Shown: positions 58,592 to 64,000 of the stretch, piece after piece
How positions within the stretch are numbered: the first letter of the stretch is position 1
Layout: each line of letters begins with the position of its first letter
Origin: Ailanthus altissimus
Taxonomy: Eukaryota > Streptophyta > Magnoliopsida > Sapindales > Simaroubaceae
NCBI GenBank assembly: GCA_946807835.1
Contig: OX327696.1
Location: 3,980,501-4,044,500, forward strand
Direction: 5' to 3'
Length of the DNA stretch: 64,000 nucleotides
Program-made: the position numbers and the translations under genes
The notes under the pieces: generated by a model
What the model was told of the DNA's origin: nothing
The model's input: the letters and a program-made list of their open reading frames with translations, nothing else
The model's database searches: none

Positions 58592-59155
58592 AATGCCCAT
58601 TCGACCAATAAAGTGGTCATTACCTCACACTTTAAATTTTAAAGTCATTTGATATCGATTTGACTTATTGTTCTTGTTTCGGCTTAATGACATTGTCATG
58701 AACCCTTCTTGAAAATACCATTTTAAGTGATATCAAATAAGATTATTTCCAAAACTTTGTACTAACTACTGCCATTAAAGTAAATACATAAACTAAAAAT
58801 TTTAAAAAAAAAAAATCTTGTATTCATATTCGGGAGAAAAAGTATTGCATTAAATAATTTCAAAAGGTGGTTCAAATTCGAAAACGTGGAGCTTCTCAGA
58901 ACCTTTGAACCCAATGACCCACTTCCCCTGTATGGTGATGGTGAAGAAACTTGGGCAGATCCATGTCCTAGACTAGACAATAATTATCCATTATATATAT
59001 GATGTCGTTGGTCAACACCGTAAATTAGAAAAATATATTTGAAATAGCCGCCTCCTAACCAAGTTGAAAGAAGTACGCACAACGTGTATCTTGTGTAAGA
59101 AATAAGAATAATAACTTCATTATTGGCTGGGTAGCTTGGCTTCTGACTCAAACCT
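58592..59155. other. Spacer with one coding-like open stretch
   Basis: The plus-strand frame that ends at the TGA at 58999-59001 is open back to about 58800 and reads NFKRWFKFENVELLRTFEPNDPL and DGEETWADPCPRLDNN. It has no ATG and no homologue is recognised. The frame on the other strand (58762-58980) is its shadow. No other feature is seen. Confidence 0.3.
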
Positions 59156-59265
59156 TAAATTTTTCCCTGTCCCATAAGTACCAACCTGCACGAATGGTGT
59201 AACGATTGCCCCGTTGTCTCCGATAGAGCCGGTAAAATTGAATTCTTCGTGAAGATGCCGAGTAT
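59156..59265 (+). pseudogene. rrn26 fragment: Mitochondrial 26S rRNA fragment (NUMT)
   Basis: About 110 bp match the bacterial-type large-subunit rRNA segment around E. coli 23S positions ~1930-2030. In order it shows aaatttttccctgtcccataag, ccaacctgcacgaatgg, tgtaacgattgcccc, tgtctcc, a tgaaattga-like ggtaaaattgaattc and gtgaagatgc. The cgattgcccc and gaattcttcgtgaagatg wording fits plant mitochondrial 26S rather than chloroplast 23S. Several mismatches (ccgatagagcc for the actcgg region) show decay. It is a non-functional nuclear insert. Confidence 0.8.
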
Positions 59266-62200
59266 TCAATATCAATCCTAAATTTTTTTCTTTTTTTAAA
59301 AAATCTTAAATTTTTTAAAAATGAAAAAGAAAATCAGAAATAGTCATGGCTGCGGCTTTGCAGCAGCAACTAAAAAAGTCTTTAAAAGGAATGGATTGGA
59401 GTTGCATGTTTCTTTTTCATTGTTTTTATACAAATTTGCTTACAAAGTGTACATCTCTCAAAAGAATTAAAAAAATTACCAATTGACCTAGACCAAGAGA
59501 TGCACATAACATTATCACTAAAGTAATGCAACTGAATACTGTTTCTTTCTCATTTGATAAACCAAATCTTTCCTAATTGATTTTGAAAGCTATTTCTCTC
59601 TACACAATGGTTGGCTTTCACTGTAGAAGATTAACATCTATTTCAAATCAATAATGCCATTTGTCCCGAAAGCCACCATCCCGAAATTTGCCCAAATCCA
59701 GAAAAAAAAATGCACTGCACGTGAAATACTTTCCAAATTAAAATAAAAGGCAGCAAAAGCCTTTTGCAAAAATTTCAAAGGTTATGTGCATGGCATTAGA
59801 TTTTTTTACTTCCATATTTAGGAAAAACTAGAAATTGCTTGTGGCTCTGCTTTTAGAAACGCTATAGCTATTAGCTACGTAAGGTTTTTTACAAATAATT
59901 AAATTAGTTGGATTTGAAAAAAAAATAATTAAAACTTGCCACCCTTTTACACACTAGTAAAAAATTCTCAAGTAAATAAAAATTGTCTTTATAAAGTATG
60001 TGTGCTATTGGGCAGAACCACAATTTAAAATGAGGGAGGTTAGATATTAAAATTAAAAATTATAATGAATTAGAATTTAATTATATTTGAGTTTTAGCGT
60101 ACTTAAAATTATGGGAAGATAAAAAATAAAAATAAAATTATATATTTTAAAGTATAAAAATAATATGTACAATTATGAAATGTGAAATTGTGAAATGATG
60201 TAATTTGTGAGCCATATTTTTTTTAAGGATACATATATAAAATAATAAAATTACTCCTTTCGCCATCCAAATTAATGGACTGTTACATGACATGCAGGAA
60301 TTTTTTTGTGTCCTTTAAAATTTTAATAGTATATCAATCTCTTTTATGAAACCTTAGGTGCTTAGATATTCTTTTCCTTTCTAAAAATTATGAAGTTATA
60401 TACTTGAGATTGTTTAAAAAAATTTGTTAAAATTTTTTAATGTTGGTTAAACTTCTTGCAAAATTTCATAAAATTTCCAAAAATCTCTCCAACAAGTTTT
60501 CATTGGGGCTTGATCATATGTATATAATTTAAATTTCTAATTTAGAATACTAGTTCATTGTGTCAAGCTCAACAAAGTAATTAATTAATTAAAATAACTC
60601 ATCCTCCTTATAAACTAAAGTGTCACTCCTCTTGTAATCAATATAAGAAAACTCAACAATCTCTCTTAAAATAGAACTTCTACCAATACAATCTAACACA
60701 GTTAAATCCACTGATATTTGAATTATCAGGGCCTAAATTTGAAAAAGTAAACAAAATTTTTTTTTGAAACAAAATAGAAATTATCACTTTAATTCTTATA
60801 TTTTTGTTGAATTTTTTATAACGTCTTTGACATTTTAAAACCAGTTGAGTCCTTTAAAGATGAAAATTGGCATGTTTTAAGAATGAAAATATAACAAAAA
60901 TATATATTTTAGAGATGAAATAGTAAAAATATCTTTAAAAATATAATTAATAATTTTTAAAATATTAATAACCAAATAAATAATTCAATAAAAACATAAG
61001 AATTAAACCATCAAATTTCCGACACAAAATGACCACCAAAGAAAGATGTTTTCAATCGAGTCTTTGTGAATTTGAATTTATTAACAAAGAACGCATTTTC
61101 TCACATATTATATTTTATTACAATTAAATTCTATTTCTATAATAAAAGATTATTTTTGTAATAACGACAAAAGGTGCTTTATTTTTATCACTATATGATG
61201 TACAAATCATATATTAAAATTTCATCGAAAATATCTCTATCCCCTTTCTGAATGATACGATTTTCACGTTTCTGAAAAACTCACATTGACACGATTTTCA
61301 CAAAATTATATAAATTGATTAGATATGTCACTATATAGGTAGCTACTAATAATAAATAGTTTATTGCTTGGGTGCAAATAATTTAATTTTTTGAAAAGGC
61401 TAGTTGTGCCACTTTCTAAGGTTGTGACTTTTTTGTCTAGCATTTATGATGTAACAATTGTATTTGTTATATATAGTTGAAAATTTAGGTTATTTTGAGA
61501 TTGAGATGTTGAGACTTTTAATTTGAAAAAGATGTCTAGAATTTTATTTCAAATTATTGTATAATAAACTAATTAGTTATCAAATACAAGTAAGTGCATG
61601 ATTAATAAATCATAGTTTTCACATGTGATGGTTTAGTCAAGTAGTTAAATATGCATCTCTTTAATTATGAGGTTTGAGTTTCAATGAATATTGAGACAGT
61701 GTAATAATTTTTCTCTTTTGTAGGACATTTCTTTTTTTTTTTTTTGTAAGGTTTGTAATAATTTTTATCTCTTTAGAGAGTCTTTTTTTTTCTTTATTTA
61801 TAAAATTTGTATTCCTTTTTCATACAATTGACCTTCTAGTATGAAATATGTATTTGAGTATGTATTGGTGTGAAAATATAATATTTTATTTTGATAATTT
61901 TCTAATTGCAGTATCAATGATCCTCTAATGTAATAATAATATTACAATAAAATAAATAAATACTAACTATCAAGTAAAAGATTATTGTGGACGAAAATTG
62001 AGACAATTTTATATTCTTTTACATTTACATTTCTTAATTATAGGTTCAAGTTACTTGCCCCTTTTTTCTGAGTTATAATTTAAGGGTTTCTTAGTTTTGA
62101 TTGTTATAATACAAATTTAGAAGTTCAAATATTTTAGTTTTGATTGTTATAATACAAATTTACAAGTTCAAATATTTAGAACAATATAGTAGTATATTTT

Positions 62201-62584
62201 ATTTTCTACATATCTTTTTATTCAAATAATTAATTTTTTTATATTATCTAAGTAATTGAATATTGACTAACTTACAATGTCAAATTTAAAAAAAATTATA
62301 TCATACTAATAAAGAATTTTATAATATTACTTAGTGTTGACTACTTTCAGTATAGAGGGAGAGGTCAACATTTCTCGTTTGCGGCATCTCGTTCCTAGGA
62401 AAATGCTCTTCATTGGTTTTCCAGTGGAGATCAGAGAGAGGAAGTAGGCTTTAGAGAAAAAGTCCCTCATGCCGGTAATAAGGAAAGCAACGTTTGAAAA
62501 GAAAATTTTCCATTCGTTCCAAAAGTTGCAGATAAATAGAAGGCTTAATTACCAAAAAGTACGAAGGCATGATCTACTAAAAAA
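59266..62584. other. AT-rich intergenic spacer, no gene seen
   Basis: This 3.3-kb stretch is strongly AT-rich with many homopolymer runs (for example T tracts near 61730-61745). No ORF, RNA gene or element end could be supported. A short direct repeat (agttttgattgttataatacaaattt) occurs twice near 62094 and 62132. Confidence 0.5.
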
Positions 62585-62760
62585 ATGAATGGGTAAGCCC
62601 AGTGGTTCAAGTCGAGCCTAGCCTGGTGCTGCCCTATTACTAAACTAAAGGGGGGATTGGTTCAAGGTCGTAATCTACGGGATTAATAGAACCTTCTCTT
62701 GGTCGGTCAGAGCTCATGTTGTAAGTAACATAAAACACATATTTATTTTTTTCTAAATTT
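62585..62760 (+). repeat. Possible tRNA-derived SINE
   Basis: A GC-richer island with an A-box-like taagcccagtggttc (62594-62608) and B-box-like words gttcaagtc (62606-62614) and ggttcaaggtc (62659-62669), followed by a T-rich tail. Spacing is close to that of Pol III promoters if the second word is the B box. No flanking duplication was confirmed. Confidence 0.3.
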
Positions 62761-63413
62761 TTTTTTACAATAACTAAATTACTTTGATATCATCTTGTCA
62801 TTTGTTTAACTTATAAATATAAATATATTAATATAAAAATAGATGCCAAAATATTTGTTTCCATATATTTTTTATATATTTTCTATTAATATTCTTGATT
62901 TATTGTTACAGTTTAATAAATTTAATAAAACATTTAAAAATATATAACAAAGGTCCACGCAAAATTACAACCGTTGCTTTCTAGTTTATCAGTAAAACAT
63001 AAAATTTTAATTAGATACCTTTTAAAATTCTTGTCAATAATAATTTATTATAGCACAATTCAAAATTCTATGTTCAAGTTACGTTGGGAATTATTTTGGG
63101 ACCATATATCTCCTAAGTCAGTAATTAGTATCCTAAAATTCTAAAGCACTTGCTTAAGACTTCTCTTATAATTAAAATAAGAATAATAAGTCAAATATAT
63201 AATAGAGATAATAATAAATTATAAAATGTATAAAAATATAAGTGGTTCAACAATAACCGCTTACGTCCACAATAAATCATTAGATTTTCTCTTCTTTTAT
63301 TAATTAGTTCACAAAAAATTTTAAGTCATTAAGACCTAATATAAGAGATTCTCTAGAAGTACAATAATAAACGAGCTTGTAAAATATCTATTAGTGCTAT
63401 CTTGTACACTCTA
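62761..63413. other. AT-rich spacer, no gene seen
   Basis: No coding sequence or RNA gene is visible between the SINE candidate and the next LTR. Confidence 0.5.
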
Positions 63414-64000
63414 TGTTGGAATTTGTGCTTACGTGCCATCCCATAATGTATAAATATATAGTGATTGTATTTATACAATTATTATTTCTAATAAAATCGT
63501 TAATATTATTTTATTAAATAGTAAGATGCTTGTAACGTTTTAGATATTGTATGATCTGAAGGAGTTCAGATTTGGTCTAAAAGAGTTTAGACCAGGGCTA
63601 AGAGTTAGCAACGCTAATAGTTATAAACACTAAGAGTTAGTGGTACTAAGAGTTAGCAAAATCTAATGAGTTAGAGCCTTGTCTGAAATGGGACAATGAC
63701 CTGAGAATATATTAGTAATGATATAGCTACAATGAGTTGCAGATGGTGCTAAGAAATGTCATTATGCAAGTATGTTCTCAAACATAATGTTCCTGATCTA
63801 ATTTCATCGATGCGGGTCTATCGGTGAAACCTATTAATATAGATTAGTGTATGTCTATATCTGGATGGTCCATATGGTTAGTCTTAGCAAACCATGAGCT
63901 TAATAGGAAACTCGTATAGAGATACAGGTATTCAGTAAGGACTGGATATTGAACAGACTCACGAAGACATCCAATAGACATCTCATAAAGCCGTCAATGG
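63414..64000 (+). mobile_element. Copia-1/2 family LTR, 5' part (window-truncated)
   Basis: It begins TGTTGGAATTTGTGC at 63414 and aligns along its length with 15781-16320, sharing tgtgcttacg, ttatacaatt, gtctaaaagagtttag and cttgtctgaaatggga. Flank ctcta (63409-63413) is the candidate left target duplication. The rest lies beyond the window. Confidence 0.8.

Overview
The window is AT-rich plant nuclear DNA, most likely from a eudicot. It has spliced genes with canonical GT-AG introns, plant LTR retrotransposons of the Copia and Gypsy superfamilies, a Tat-type Gypsy with an antisense plant-mobile-domain ORF, and a small nuclear copy of mitochondrial rRNA. No species can be named from the sequence. 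No bacterial-type operons, CRISPR arrays or intact tRNA genes were seen.

Only two host loci are supported. (1) CNX7/MOCS2A, the small sulfur-carrier subunit of molybdopterin synthase: a single coding exon at 22297-22614 (+) with a likely 1.25-kb intron in its 5' UTR. (2) A WSD1-like wax ester synthase/diacylglycerol acyltransferase gene of seven exons at 43004-51862 (-). Its exon 5 is cut by a young, full-length Copia element. A partial second WSD copy lies just downstream (39429-42660) and is a pseudogene broken by Copia and DUF4283/LINE-like debris.

Layout. 1-13219: a large decayed Copia element (Copia-1, Angela-like by its motifs) with a window-truncated 5' LTR, PBS, relic pol and a 2.18-kb 3' LTR. 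A solo LTR (family B, 5748-9864) sits in its RT, a 2.7-kb solo LTR (family A, 6752-9470) sits inside that one, and another family A LTR (1-1400) sits in the 5' LTR. 13220-15780: unclassified relic sequence. 15781-19955: an internally deleted Copia relative (Copia-2). 20.9-22.8 kb: CNX7, followed by a tandem array at 22831-23215. 24592-39128: a decayed Tat-lineage Gypsy on the minus strand with an antisense ORF, its integrase split by a solo family A LTR (29851-32517). 39.2-51.9 kb: the WSD locus with intact Copia-3 (44629-50027). 53174-58586: a decayed Copia-4 on the minus strand. 58.6-63.4 kb: mostly AT-rich spacer with a mitochondrial 26S rRNA fragment near 59.2 kb and a SINE candidate near 62.65 kb. 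63414-64000: the start of another Copia-1/2-family LTR.

The most unusual pattern is a set of short GC-rich, hairpin-forming modules that stand out from the AT-rich background in several different retroelement families (2.5, 9.5, 18.5, 53.7 and 58.4 kb). Within one locus the stem arms change in a complementary way while the loop stays the same. The clearest biological event is the recent Copia-3 insertion into an otherwise intact WSD reading frame, with a perfect 5-bp duplication and LTRs that differ at two positions by eye.
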